A stretch of 64,000 nucleotides of DNA from Mycobacterium sp. NBC_00419 (GTDB lineage Bacteria; Actinomycetota; Actinomycetes; Mycobacteriales; Mycobacteriaceae). A program made the translations under genes and the position numbers. The DNA lies in assembly GCF_036023875.1 (NCBI RefSeq), contig NZ_CP107931.1:2108001-2172000 (forward strand), in the 5' to 3' direction. Of this stretch, positions 18,039 to 27,080 are shown in pieces (positions within the stretch are counted from its first letter, which is position 1; each line of letters starts with the position of its first letter). Below the pieces are notes generated by a model, which did no database searches, was not told the origin of the DNA, and saw nothing but the letters and a program-made list of their open reading frames with translations.

Positions 18039-18543
18039 AGATTCCCCTCCAACTGTTTGCTCGCTGGCGGTGACACGGACAACACGATCCTCCTGAAAGC
18101 CTAGGTTCCCGATTACCCTAGGGGTGCTGCTGTGCTTTGTGTCACCCCTAGGGCTCAGAACCGCGTTTTCGTTCACCGGATACCGGTCGGCTCGCCGTGG
18201 AGTCGCCAGGAACGGGGCAGCATGGCCTGCCCGTCAGGTTGCGGTCCGTCGACAGAGTGGTCTGACCTGCATCATCGGAGGCGGAACGACCGCGGCCAGC
18301 CGACAAGCGGCCGAACGGGCGGGCAATCGCTTCATGCGCGATACAGATCGCGCTCTCGTGTCTCATCCAGCCGATCAGCGTCGTCCGCCAGCACACGATC
18401 GCAGCGCCTTCGCGGTCACGCCCCGGCTCAGCGCGCTCCGGCCGGACGATTTGCTCATCAGTGCGCCTCAAGCGCAAATGGGGTTCTGGCGAGGAGTTGG
18501 GCGAATCGCCATTGGGGCATCACCGAACCGCTATGTTGACCCC
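18039..18543. other. 505-bp intergenic region, mce operon control region
   Basis: No convincing gene. It separates yrbEA (leftwards) from a small secreted protein gene (rightwards). It holds three CCTAGG palindromes, two of them in an 11-bp inverted repeat annotated separately, and probably the promoters in both directions. From about 18160 to 18540 I see nothing distinctive. Confidence 0.6.
18100..18153. promoter_or_regulatory. Candidate mce operator: three CCTAGG sites with an 11-bp inverted repeat
   Basis: CCTAGG occurs at 18100-18105, 18117-18122 and 18147-18152. The last two lie in perfect inverted arms CCCTAGGGGTG (18116-18126) and CACCCCTAGGG (18143-18153) around a 16-nt centre. The cluster is 62-115 bp upstream of the yrbEA start, where a repressor or activator of the mce operon would bind. 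A transcript hairpin is the alternative. Confidence 0.6.
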
Positions 18544-18897
18544 ATGATGCGGCGAACCATACCGGCGGTGACCGCCATCGCCCTGTGCTGGCCACTGGTC
18601 GCAACGGCTGGCTCCGCGCAGGCCGACGCGGTCGGCTACCTGGTCAACGTCACCGTTCGGCCGGGATACGACTTTCCGAACGCCGACCAAGCTCTCGCCT
18701 ACGGCAACGGAATCTGCGACAAGGTCTCTGCCGGTGAGCCTTTCAATCAGCTCGTCGGCGATATCAAGGCCGACTTCAACACCCAGGACGAGTTCCAGGC
18801 CACCTACCTGATCAGCCAGGCGGCGCAGGAGTTGTGTCCGGGCGCGATCTGGCAGCTCCGTCAGTCTGCTGCCCACTATCGTCCGGTCGGCTCATGA
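18544..18897 (+). CDS. Small secreted DUF732-like protein
   Basis: 117 residues with a signal peptide ending AQADA, then a compact helical domain (NADQALAYGNGICDKVSAGEPF ... FQATYLISQAAQELCPG) with two Cys. This pattern, GxxICDxLxxG and later AxxxLCP, is the mycobacterial DUF732 family of small exported proteins of unknown function. The start is one of two adjacent ATG codons. Coupled by ATGA to the next gene. Confidence 0.75.
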   Translation: MMRRTIPAVTAIALCWPLVATAGSAQADAVGYLVNVTVRPGYDFPNADQALAYGNGICDKVSAGEPFNQLVGDIKADFNTQDEFQATYLISQAAQELCPGAIWQLRQSAAHYRPVGS

Positions 18898-19310
18898 TCC
18901 GGCCCAGCCGCAAGGCTTCGTTCATCTCGACCCTGCCGGTACTGGCGGTGCTCAGTGCCGCAACAGCATTGGCCGCTCCCGACGGCACCGGTACGCCAGA
19001 CAGCTGCCAGTTCGGCGTGACCAAGCCAGCGCTGACACTGCTGACCGGGGGCGCTCAGGCAGTGGTGGCGACCGCGGTGCCGACGTCATGCACAGGCCTC
19101 GCGCGGCCGACGTCGACAACCGTGTGCGTGTCGACGCCAGACGCCAACGGCTACTGCGACTCTCGGAACGGCTTCACTACAGCACAAGCTGCCTTCCCGG
19201 CGGCTACGGCGCCCAGGGGCGAATACATCGCCAAGGCGCGGGGGTGCTACTCCACTCCCGGCCAGTCGCAGCCGCTGTGCACTTCACAAGTGCTCAGCAC
19301 CGTCTTTTGA
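18894..19310 (+). CDS. Small secreted Cys-containing protein, unknown function
   Basis: 138 residues, ATGA overlap with the DUF732 gene. Signal peptide ALAA at about residue 30, then a mature domain with six Cys (DSCQF, TSCTG, TVCVS, GYCDS, RGCYS, PLCTS), likely three disulfides. I do not recognise the family. The coupled arrangement suggests the two exported proteins act together; their divergent placement from mce genes suggests, but does not prove, a link to the envelope. Confidence 0.7.
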   Translation: MIRPSRKASFISTLPVLAVLSAATALAAPDGTGTPDSCQFGVTKPALTLLTGGAQAVVATAVPTSCTGLARPTSTTVCVSTPDANGYCDSRNGFTTAQAAFPAATAPRGEYIAKARGCYSTPGQSQPLCTSQVLSTVF

Positions 19311-19319
19311 CACCCCGGA

Positions 19320-19979
19320 TCAGGCCAGGCTAAGTGATCGATCCACGAACCGCCGCACCGTGCGCTCCACCTCGACCCGCCGGGCAGACGATGCCGGCTG
19401 ATCGAACAGCAGAGCAACGATGAGACTGAAGACGGCCTTGGCGTCGGCCGCCGGGTCGGGACTGTGGACGGTGCCATCGGCGGCGCCTTCGGCCAGTGCC
19501 GTCACGAGCGAACTCAGGAAATCCTCGACGCAGCGGTCGGTCAGATGACGGAAATGCGGCAGCAGGGCTCGCCAGTACATCGCGAACAGCGCCATCGGCT
19601 TGTCCAGGCGGCGGTCATATCCGAACGCGAGCATCGCGTCGACGTGAGCGCGGACGCGCATCACCGGGGGTAACCCGGGGTCGATCATCCGGGACAAGTA
19701 ACCGGCGGCCACTCGGAACTGCTTCTCGAGCATCGCCGCGAGAAGGTCGTCCTTGTTCTCGAACACCTCGTAGAAACAATGCGTTGACAGGCCCGCCCGC
19801 CGACACACCTCTCGGATCTTGAACTTGGCGAACCCGTCGGTCACCAATACCCAGTCGGCCGCGGCAACGAATCTGCCCCGTAAATCCACCTCGGATCGCA
19901 CGACATGAGGTGGCGCGTTCGAGCAGTCTGTCGATTCAACACGTGAGGACCGATCCTCGATCACCGAGTACGCCGGCAT
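19320..19979 (-). CDS. TetR-family transcriptional regulator
   Basis: 219 residues: helix-turn-helix at about residues 45-85 (FKIREVCRRAGLSTHCFYEVF) and a C-terminal ligand domain (KPMALFAMYWRALLPHFRHL). A strong ribosome binding site, AGGAGGTGAC, precedes the ATG. It resembles the TetR at 6327 in domain layout (both have an N-terminal tail and a FYxxF motif). The AT-rich direct repeat upstream is a likely autoregulatory site, possibly also acting on the divergent esterase. Confidence 0.85.
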   Translation of the reverse strand: MPAYSVIEDRSSRVESTDCSNAPPHVVRSEVDLRGRFVAAADWVLVTDGFAKFKIREVCRRAGLSTHCFYEVFENKDDLLAAMLEKQFRVAAGYLSRMIDPGLPPVMRVRAHVDAMLAFGYDRRLDKPMALFAMYWRALLPHFRHLTDRCVEDFLSSLVTALAEGAADGTVHSPDPAADAKAVFSLIVALLFDQPASSARRVEVERTVRRFVDRSLSLA

Positions 19980-20007
19980 GTCACCTCCTAAGCTTGCCTG
20001 TCATCTA

Positions 20008-20023
20008 AACTATATAACTATAT
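20008..20023. promoter_or_regulatory. AT-rich direct repeat AACTATAT x2, promoter/operator of TetR
   Basis: Two perfect, adjoining 8-bp units in an otherwise GC-rich context, 29 bp upstream of the tetR start. On the minus strand they supply good -10-like hexamers (TATATA). Such AT islands between divergent genes often mark the regulator's own promoter. Role inferred from place and composition. Confidence 0.5.
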
Positions 20024-20130
20024 AAAATGTGAGGGAAATCGCAATTCCGCGCCCGGATCATTACCGGGGATGTCCTCACAGCACTTGATCAGCGACGGAG
20101 TTTGGGCCGAGTTCCTGCCCGAATGGCAAG

Positions 20131-21042
20131 ATGACCGCTATGTCGAACCTGAGCCGGCGGACGATTCTGCGACTCGGCGCCGGAGCAGCCGCCGGAGCCG
20201 CAGGGGCATTTGCGGTCGGCACGGTGCTCGAGTCGGCAACCCGCCTCGTGGGCCCCGACGTCTCGATGACCGGCGTGGGTGCGCCGCTGTTGCCGCCCGC
20301 CCCGCTGGAGCCGCCGCCCGTCGGGGCGGCCGCCCCGACGATGGTGACGGGCTCGTTCGTGTCCGCGGCCCGCGGTGGCATCCAGACCAACTGGGCGATC
20401 GCCCGCCCACCCGGCCAGACGGCACCGCTGCGGCCCGTCATCGCGTTACACGGCCGGTGGAGTGATGCCGCGACGGTGATGGCCGGCGGCGTCGAGCAGG
20501 GATTGGCCCAGGCGGTCAACGCCGGGCTCCCGCCGTTCGCGGTGGTCTCGGTCGACGGCGGAGAGGCGTACTGGCACGACCGTGCCTCCGGTGACCATGC
20601 CGGTTCGATGGTGCTCGACGAACTCATCCCCATGCTCGCCGACAAGGGCCTGGACACCTCGCGGGTGGCGTTCCTCGGCTGGTCGATGGGTGGGTACGGG
20701 GCGCTGCTGCTCGGCGCCCGGCTGGGCCCGGCGCGCACCGCGGCGATCACCGCCGTCAGTCCGGCGCTGTGGCTGTCCTCGGGGGAGGCCGCGTCCGGGG
20801 CCTTCGACGGGCCCGGCGATTTTGCCGCCAACAGTGTGTTCGGGCTGCCGGCATTGGCGTCGATCCCGATCCGCATCGACTGCGGCACCAGCGATCCGTT
20901 CTACGCGGCCACCAAGCAGTTCATCGCGCAGTTGCCGAATCCGCCCGCCGGTGGCTTCTCCCCCGGCGGCCACGACGCCGGCTTCTGGAGTGCACAGCTG
21001 CCCGCCGAACTCGCCTGGATGGCACCGCTTCTGACGGCGTGA
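20131..21042 (+). CDS. Tat-exported alpha/beta-hydrolase esterase
   Basis: 303 residues. The N-terminus has a Tat-like signal (SRRTILRLGAGAAAG). The hydrolase domain carries the nucleophile elbow GWSMGG (about residue 190), an acid candidate in RIDCGTSDPF, and a late His in SPGGHDAGFW. This is the esterase-D/antigen-85-like fold. By length and position it matches M. tuberculosis Rv0774c as I remember it, an exported esterase. The second ATG at 20140 is an alternative start. Confidence 0.82.
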   Translation: MTAMSNLSRRTILRLGAGAAAGAAGAFAVGTVLESATRLVGPDVSMTGVGAPLLPPAPLEPPPVGAAAPTMVTGSFVSAARGGIQTNWAIARPPGQTAPLRPVIALHGRWSDAATVMAGGVEQGLAQAVNAGLPPFAVVSVDGGEAYWHDRASGDHAGSMVLDELIPMLADKGLDTSRVAFLGWSMGGYGALLLGARLGPARTAAITAVSPALWLSSGEAASGAFDGPGDFAANSVFGLPALASIPIRIDCGTSDPFYAATKQFIAQLPNPPAGGFSPGGHDAGFWSAQLPAELAWMAPLLTA

Positions 21043-21045
21043 GCC

Positions 21046-21825
21046 TCAGACGATGTTGACGGCGTCGAGGAAAGACTCGGCGTAGTCGCAGTCCCCGGTG
21101 ATGTTCACGTCACGGTCTCGCCAGCTGGCCCGCCGAGTTCCCCACTGCGGGAACTCGAGGGCAACCCCGGTGATCTGCGCCGCGGTGGAGCCTGCGGCAT
21201 CGCTGCTCACCGAGCCGTCGGGCGTCACCTGCCAGACGCCACCGCCGGGTCCGGTCAGGGTGATCGACAGCGGCCGATCCAGGAACGGAAGCGGTTGCGC
21301 TCGAAGCTGATTGGACAGCACCGCCATCATCCACTCCAGGACGACGGCCATCCGGTTGGCGTCGGTACCCGGCGCGGGACGCCCCAAAGCCGGCGCCATG
21401 TCATAACGCAGATGGGTGTGCTGGTCGAAGACCAGCGCGCTGAGGAACAGCCGTGCGGGGAACTTCCCCAGCTCGGCCAGTGGCGCCCGCACCCCGCCCA
21501 GCGGTGTGCGGTCCAGCCGGCTGAACACCGCACCGAACGCCCGGCTCCAGCGCCGGTACTCAGCCAGCACATCGGTCGACGACCAATCCCGGCGGGAGTC
21601 GACCATCACGTCGTTGGCCCGCTCGATGTCGTTGCCCCGCATCAGTTTCAATGCGGCCGGGCTGAGCACAGCGTGAAACCCGGCGCCCATGTGAGCGACG
21701 ACGTCCTGGACACGCCAGCCCTCGGCACGGCTGTTCATCCGCCATTCAGCCGGGGCGAGAGTGGCGCAGAAGGCCAGCACCTCGGCACGCTCGGCGGTGA
21801 ACGCGGCGCCGCGGTCGACTGTCAT
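21046..21825 (-). CDS. Maleylpyruvate isomerase-family (mycothiol-dependent/DinB-like) protein
   Basis: 259 residues. The N-terminal domain has the pattern of the MDMPI/DinB metal-binding four-helix bundle: [29 protein letters not shown], with the His of VAHMG as probable metal ligand. The C-terminal part ([14 protein letters not shown] ... [11 protein letters not shown]) is the family's small accessory domain. Family members open or transfer mycothiol conjugates, but many have unknown substrates. Its ATG overlaps the purD stop (ATGA), so it is co-expressed with purD. Confidence 0.75.
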   Translation of the reverse strand: MTVDRGAAFTAERAEVLAFCATLAPAEWRMNSRAEGWRVQDVVAHMGAGFHAVLSPAALKLMRGNDIERANDVMVDSRRDWSSTDVLAEYRRWSRAFGAVFSRLDRTPLGGVRAPLAELGKFPARLFLSALVFDQHTHLRYDMAPALGRPAPGTDANRMAVVLEWMMAVLSNQLRAQPLPFLDRPLSITLTGPGGGVWQVTPDGSVSSDAAGSTAAQITGVALEFPQWGTRRASWRDRDVNITGDCDYAESFLDAVNIV

Positions 21826-23102
21826 CGAGGCAACGCGATCCGGCCCTCGGCCGCGGCGAGGCCGATGTCGGAGCGAAAGTGGCTGCCCGGCAACTTGATC
21901 GACGACATCACGGCGTAGGCAGCCTGACGCGCGGCCGGCAGATCGACGCCGGTTCCGACCACCGAGAGCACCCGGCCTCCGGAGGAGACGACGGCCCCGT
22001 CGTCGCGGCGCGCGGTACCGGCGTGCAGCACGCCGGGCGCCTCCGACCCGGCGATCGCATCCCCGACCCGCGGCCGGCCCGGATAGTTCTCGGCGGCCAG
22101 CACGACCGCGACGGCATAGCCGTCGCGCCATTGCAGGGGGCCGAACTCGGCCAGCGTTCCGGTTGCCGTGGCGTGCAGCACCTGGCCCAGCGGGGAGTCC
22201 AGCAGCGCCAGCACCGCCTGGGTCTCCGGATCGCCGAAACGGCAGTTGAATTCCACGACGGCGGGACCGTTGGACGTGATCGCCAGACCGGCGTAGAGCA
22301 GACCGGAGAACGGGCAGCCGCGGCGAACCAGTTCGGCGGCGACGGGTTCGACGACCTCGCTGACGATGCCGGCCCGCACCTCGTCAGGAAGCCACGGCAG
22401 CGGCGAATAGGCGCCCATCCCACCGGTATTGGGCCCGGCGTCGTTGTCGCCGACCCGTTTGAAGTCCTGGGCGGGCAACAGCGGAACCACCGTCGCACCG
22501 TCGACGAGGCAGAACAGCGAGACCTCCGGGCCGTCCAGGAAGGACTCCAGCAGTACCGGATGCCCGGACTCGAGCAGCTCAGCGGCATGGGCGCGCGCCG
22601 CGTCGCGGTCGGCGCTGACCACCACACCCTTGCCCGCCGCCAGACCGTCGTCCTTGACCACCCAGGCCGGCTGCCCGACTGCGGGACCGAACCGGTCGAG
22701 CGCACCGTCGAGATGCGCGGGGTTGTCGACGGTCTCGCTGGTGGCGGTGCGGACCCCCGCCGCGGCCATCACGTCTTTGGCGAATGCTTTGGAGCCTTCG
22801 ATGCGGGCGGCATCCTTGGACGGCCCGAAGCAGGCGACGCCCGCGGCGCGCACGGCGTCGGCCACGCCGAGCACCAGCGGCACCTCGGGACCGACGACCA
22901 CCAGATCGACGGCGAGTTTCTGCGCCAGCGCGGTGACCGCTTCGGCTGAGGTGATGTCGACGTCATGTTGCTCGGCGACCGCGGCAGTGCCCGCGTTACC
23001 CGGCGCAACGGCCAGAAACTCCACCTGCGGGTCTCTTCGGAGGCCCAACAGGAGAGCATGTTCGCGGGCACCGGATCCGATCACGAGGACGCGCACACGC
23101 AC
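21822..23102 (-). CDS. purD: Phosphoribosylamine-glycine ligase (GAR synthetase)
   Basis: 426 residues, full length. PurD joins phosphoribosylamine and glycine using ATP in purine synthesis. Visible motifs: [17 protein letters not shown] at the N-terminus, [24 protein letters not shown], the ATP-grasp segment [16 protein letters not shown], and [15 protein letters not shown]. The start is GTG; a second GTG two codons on is equally possible. It follows the broken carboxylase gene by 8 nt on the same strand. Confidence 0.95.
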   Translation of the reverse strand: MRVRVLVIGSGAREHALLLGLRRDPQVEFLAVAPGNAGTAAVAEQHDVDITSAEAVTALAQKLAVDLVVVGPEVPLVLGVADAVRAAGVACFGPSKDAARIEGSKAFAKDVMAAAGVRTATSETVDNPAHLDGALDRFGPAVGQPAWVVKDDGLAAGKGVVVSADRDAARAHAAELLESGHPVLLESFLDGPEVSLFCLVDGATVVPLLPAQDFKRVGDNDAGPNTGGMGAYSPLPWLPDEVRAGIVSEVVEPVAAELVRRGCPFSGLLYAGLAITSNGPAVVEFNCRFGDPETQAVLALLDSPLGQVLHATATGTLAEFGPLQWRDGYAVAVVLAAENYPGRPRVGDAIAGSEAPGVLHAGTARRDDGAVVSSGGRVLSVVGTGVDLPAARQAAYAVMSSIKLPGSHFRSDIGLAAAEGRIALPR

Positions 23103-23110
23103 ACCCTAGA

Positions 23111-24654
23111 TCACCAGGTGTCGACGAACCGGCGCAGCGGCGGCAGTTCGCCCCGCGCGCTGGCGGCGGCCAGGGTCGCGGCGATCAGACCGCGGGTGTC
23201 GGCGGGGTCGATGACGTCGTCGATCTCGAAGATCGCCGCGGCGTTGAGCGCCTTGGCGTTGTCCTGGGCAGCGGCGGTGGCCTGGCGCACCCGCTCCTCA
23301 CGCTCGGCATCGTCGGCGATGGCCTCCAGCTCCTTGCGCATCCCCAGCCGCACCGCGCCCTCGAGCCCCATCGGGCCGAGGTGCGCGCCGGCCCAGGCCA
23401 CCGACAGCAGCGGTTCACGCAGGCTGCCGCCGGTCATGGCCTGCGCGCCGAGCCCGTAGCCGCGGCGCAGCACCACCGCCACCATCGGCACCCGCAACGC
23501 GGCACCGGCGACCAGCAGCCGGGAGGCCCGCCGCACCAGCGCCTCGGATTCGGCCGCCGGCCCCACCATGTAGCCGGGGCAGTCGATGAGCGAGACGATC
23601 GGGATGCCGAACGTGTCGCACAACTGCAGGAACCGGGCCGCCTTGTCGGCCGCCGCGGCGGTGATCGCACCCGCCATCACCATGGTGTTGTTGGCGATGA
23701 CCCCGACCGGCCGGCCGTCGATGCGCGCCAGCGCCGTCACCATCTCGGGCGCGAACTTCTCCCGAAGGAACGTCACCGAATCCTGGTCGGCGATCGTCTG
23801 GATCACCGGAGCGACCGGGTAAGCCCGGCGGGCCCGCTCGGGAACGATTGTGCGCAAAGCGGTCTGGTCCGCCGCGGCGCCCGGACGGGGCTCGGTCGCT
23901 CCCTGGAAGTAACCCAGCAACCGTTTGGTGACCGCGACGGCTTCGGCCTCGTCGGCGACGACGACGTCGAGGACACCGTTGGGCGCCTGCACCGAGATCG
24001 GTCCCACCGCGTCGGGGGCGACGTCACCCAGGCCGCCGCCCGCGATCATTGCCGGGCCACCCATGCCGATCGAGGTGTCGGCGGTGGCCACAATCAGATC
24101 CGAGCACCCGGCGATGACCGCGTTGCCGGCGAAGCAGCGGCCCTTGACGATCGCGATGCGCGGCACCACCCCCGACAACGCCGCCCACAGCTTGAACGCC
24201 CGAACCTCCAGTGAGGACACCGTCGGATGGTCGGTGTCGCCGGGCCGTCCACCGCCGCCTTCGGCGAAGAACACCGTGGGCAGCCGCAGGCGCTCGATGA
24301 TCTCGAAGAGGCGGTCCTTCTTGAGGTGCCCGTACACCCCTGGGTGCCGGCCAGCACGGTGTAGTCGTAGGACAGCACGGCGCACGGCTGACCGTCGATC
24401 TGCGCCGTGCCGGCCACCAGCCCGTCGGCGGGCGTCCGTGCGATCAGGTCCTCGACGTCGCGGCGCTGGCGCTGCGCCGCGATGGCGAAGCGCCCGTACT
24501 CGACGAAAGTCCCCTCGTCGACCAGGTCAGCGATGTTCTCCCGGGCCGTGCGCCCGCCGGCGGCATGCCTGCGAGCTACCGCGTCAGGTCGCGCCGCATC
24601 CTCGGTCAACGCGCGTCGCGCCAGCAGTTCGTCGAGTTCTGGACGGTCGGCCAT
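23111..24654 (-). pseudogene. Acyl-CoA carboxylase beta (carboxyltransferase) subunit, 1-nt frameshift
   Basis: The reading starts at 24654 (MADRPELDELLARR ... VLSYDYTVLAGTQG) and continues in the next frame (VYGHLKKDRLFEIIERLRLP ... FVDTW, stop at 23111). The family sequence around AGTQG-x-x-x-H-x-KKDRLFE is continuous, so one base is missing. It falls at the CCCC run 24337-24340 (GGGG in the coding strand): a fifth G would restore Gln-Gly-Val-Tyr-Gly-His and a 514-residue protein. The carboxyltransferase domains (FFAEGGGGRPGDTD; GRCFAGNAVI; DCPGYMVGPAAESEALVRR) are otherwise intact, which favours a recent mutation or sequencing error. Confidence 0.8.
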
Positions 24655-24700
24655 CAGCCGAACCTACCCGCGGGCGCGTCGACTCCACGGCCACCTTGGG

Positions 24701-24725
24701 CATACACACTCCGCAGCAGTGTATG
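24701..24725. promoter_or_regulatory. Inverted repeat CATACAC-N11-GTGTATG over a -10 element
   Basis: Seven-base perfect arms at 24701-24707 and 24719-24725 in the 114-bp gap between the carboxylase (leftwards) and P450 (rightwards) genes. The right arm overlaps TATGGT (24722-24727), a TANNNT -10 hexamer for the P450. A repressor bound here would block that promoter. Candidate operator. Confidence 0.5.
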
Positions 24726-24768
24726 GTCTAATGAAGTGCCCTACATCACACGAACGGCGAGGTAAGCC

Positions 24769-26010
24769 ATGACCGCAGGTGTCTGCCCATTCGGCCCGGG
24801 CTTTGATTTCACCGACCCCGACGTCCTCCTCGAGGGGATGCCGGTCACCCAGCTCGCGCAGCTGCGCAAGACCGCGCCGGTGTGGTGGAACGAGCAGCCC
24901 GCGGGTACGAACGTCTTCGACGACGGCGGCTACTGGGTGATCAGCAAGCACCGCGATATCAAGGCCATCTCCCGCGACAGCCACCTGTGGTCCACCAACG
25001 CCCAGGGCGTCATCATGCGGTTCCCTGAAGGCACCCCCAAAGAAGGCCTCGAGCTCACCAAGGCATTGCTGATCAATCACGACGCCCCCGAACACACCCG
25101 GCTGCGCAAGCTGGTGTCGCGACTGTTCACCCCGCGCTCGGTGGCCGCCCTGGAGGAAAAGCTAGCGGTCGCGGCCCGCGACATCGTGGCTGCCGCCGCC
25201 GAGAAGGGCTCCGGGAACTTCGTCGACGACATCGCGATGCCGTTGCCGCTCATGGCGATTGCCGACCTGATCGGGGTTCCCGAAGAGGACCGGCAGAAGC
25301 TGTTCCACTGGACCAACAGCATCATGAACAGCGAAGACCCCGACTTCGACAACGACCCGACGGTGTCGAACGCCGAATTGATGGGCTACGCCTACACGAT
25401 GGCCGAGCAACGGCGGCAATGCCCGGCCGACGATATCGTCACCCGCCTCGTCCAGGCCGACTTGGAAGACGGGGGCGGCGAGGCCTTAACCGAGGTCGAG
25501 TTCGCGTTCTTCGTCATCCTGCTCGCGGTGGCCGGCAATGAGACGACCCGAAATGCCATGACGCACGGCATCAATGCGTTCTTCGACAACCCCGATCAAT
25601 GGGAGCTGTTCACCCGTGAGCGCCCGGCGACCGCGGTCGACGAGATCATCCGCTGGGCCACGCCGATCCATTGCTTCCAGCGCACCGCGCTCACCGACGT
25701 GGAACTCGGTGGCGTGACGATCAGCAAGGGCCAGCGCGCCGGCCTGTTCTACAGTTCGGCCAACTACGACGAGGACGTGTTCGAGGACCCCTTCCGGTTC
25801 AACATCCTGCGCGACCCCAATCCGCATATGAGCTTCGGCGGCAATGGCGCCCACTTCTGCGTCGGGGCGAACCTGGCGCGCATGGAGATCAAGCTGATCT
25901 TCGACGAGATCGCCAACCAGATCCCCGACATCAGCAAGCTCGGGGAGCCCGAACGGCTGCGGTCGGGATTCGTCAACGGCGTCAAGGATCTGCCTGTCTC
26001 GTATCACTGA
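24769..26010 (+). CDS. Cytochrome P450, CYP125-like
   Basis: 413 residues. The opening GFDFTDPDVLLEGMPV, the WWNEQPAG segment and DGGYWVISKHRDI follow CYP125 (steroid C26/27 monooxygenase) closely from memory. P450 hallmarks: I-helix AVAGNETTRN, ExxR as EIIR in VDEIIRWATP, and heme loop FGGNGAHFCVGANLAR with Cys 364. CYP125 oxidises the terminal methyl of the cholesterol side chain. The gene stands outside any sterol catabolic cluster here, so a paralogue with another substrate is possible. The ribosome binding site is GAGG, 7 nt before ATG. Confidence 0.85.
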   Translation: MTAGVCPFGPGFDFTDPDVLLEGMPVTQLAQLRKTAPVWWNEQPAGTNVFDDGGYWVISKHRDIKAISRDSHLWSTNAQGVIMRFPEGTPKEGLELTKALLINHDAPEHTRLRKLVSRLFTPRSVAALEEKLAVAARDIVAAAAEKGSGNFVDDIAMPLPLMAIADLIGVPEEDRQKLFHWTNSIMNSEDPDFDNDPTVSNAELMGYAYTMAEQRRQCPADDIVTRLVQADLEDGGGEALTEVEFAFFVILLAVAGNETTRNAMTHGINAFFDNPDQWELFTRERPATAVDEIIRWATPIHCFQRTALTDVELGGVTISKGQRAGLFYSSANYDEDVFEDPFRFNILRDPNPHMSFGGNGAHFCVGANLARMEIKLIFDEIANQIPDISKLGEPERLRSGFVNGVKDLPVSYH

Positions 26011-26038
26011 GGTCCGCTCGCCGATACGATGCCCGGTC

Positions 26039-26437
26039 ATGGGCTATCCCGGCTATCCGCCTCCTCCCGGTTACCCGCCGTACCCGGGGTATCCCCCGCC
26101 TGCCGCGCCGCAACGGTCCACCACAGACGTGACGATCTCGATCATCGTCATGGTGGTCACGATCCTGATGGGCGCGGCGGCGGTGTTTCTCGGGATCTTC
26201 TCGCTGGCCTTCCTCGACTACTGCCCGCCGGCGACGTGCAGCGCAGAAGGCGCCGTCACGGCCGTGGTGACGGCGCTCGGCGTGGCCGCCGTGGTCGGCC
26301 TGGCCGGCATGATCGTGACCATCATCGCGCTCACCCGGCGCAAGCGCGCCTGGCCGTTCGCCGTGGGAACCCTTGGCTTGTGCATCCTCGTGCTGTTCTT
26401 CGGCGTGGTGGGCTACTCGGCGGCAGTGGGCGGCTGA
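26039..26437 (+). CDS. Proline-rich-tailed small membrane protein
   Basis: 132 residues: a Gly/Pro/Tyr-rich N-terminus of PGYPP units (residues 2-27), then three predicted membrane helices (ISIIVMVVTILMGAAAVFL, VVTALGVAAVVGLAGMIVTI, WPFAVGTLGLCILVLFFGVV). Two Cys (DYCPPATC) lie in the first extracytoplasmic loop. The layout is common among actinobacterial membrane proteins of unknown function. It ends 1 nt before the TetR gene. Confidence 0.75.
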   Translation: MGYPGYPPPPGYPPYPGYPPPAAPQRSTTDVTISIIVMVVTILMGAAAVFLGIFSLAFLDYCPPATCSAEGAVTAVVTALGVAAVVGLAGMIVTIIALTRRKRAWPFAVGTLGLCILVLFFGVVGYSAAVGG

Positions 26438-26438
26438 G

Positions 26439-27080
26439 GTGCGCACCCACGGCTGGTCCGGATCGGCACCGGCCACCGATGACGAGGCCGTCGCGCGGAT
26501 CCTGGCGGCCGCGAACAAGGCCATCGACACCCACGGCGCCGATCTGAGCATCGCCGACGTCGCACGCACCCTGGGCGTCACCCGCCAAACCGTGTACCGC
26601 TACTTCCCCAGCACCGACGCGCTGCTGCAGGCCGCGGCCATGCAGGCCACCACCGGATTCCTGGACCGGATCGCAGCATGCGTGGCCGGCATGACCGATC
26701 CGGCCGAGGCGGTGACCGAAGCGATTGCGACGGCGGTGGAGGCACTGCCCCAGGACAAGCACATGGGCCTGCTGCTGGGGCCCGAACGCGCGGGTGCGTT
26801 CAGCGCGGAGATCACCTCCGACATCGCACTGGCATTCGGTGTGTCGATGCTGGGCCGTTTCGACGTCGATTGGGCCGCAGCGGGATTCGGCGATGAGGAT
26901 CTGACTGAACTGGCCGAGCATCTGCTCAGGACCATCCAGTCGTTCACCCTCGATCCCGGGCGCCCGCCTCGCCACGGCGCGCAGTTGCGGCGATACCTGC
27001 GCCGCTGGATCGGCGGGGCATTGACCCGCGGCGCGTCTACGGCTGCGGTAGTGGGGCGGAACTCGGCGTCGTCGCGTTGA
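26439..27080 (+). CDS. TetR-family transcriptional regulator
   Basis: 213 residues from a GTG right after the upstream stop. Helix-turn-helix LSIADVARTLGVTRQTVYRYF at residues about 35-56; C-terminal domain unassigned. It lies downstream of the CYP125-like gene and the membrane protein on the same strand and is a natural candidate for their regulator. Its last 44 nt overlap the convergent small membrane gene. The longer open frame upstream (26373) is shadow sequence. Confidence 0.8.
   Translation: MRTHGWSGSAPATDDEAVARILAAANKAIDTHGADLSIADVARTLGVTRQTVYRYFPSTDALLQAAAMQATTGFLDRIAACVAGMTDPAEAVTEAIATAVEALPQDKHMGLLLGPERAGAFSAEITSDIALAFGVSMLGRFDVDWAAAGFGDEDLTELAEHLLRTIQSFTLDPGRPPRHGAQLRRYLRRWIGGALTRGASTAAVVGRNSASSR

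Noticed and set aside
24330..24345. Programmed ribosomal frameshift in the carboxylase gene
   Set aside because: GGGG followed by TGT is not a recognised slippery site and the family is not known to use one; mutation or sequencing error is simpler.
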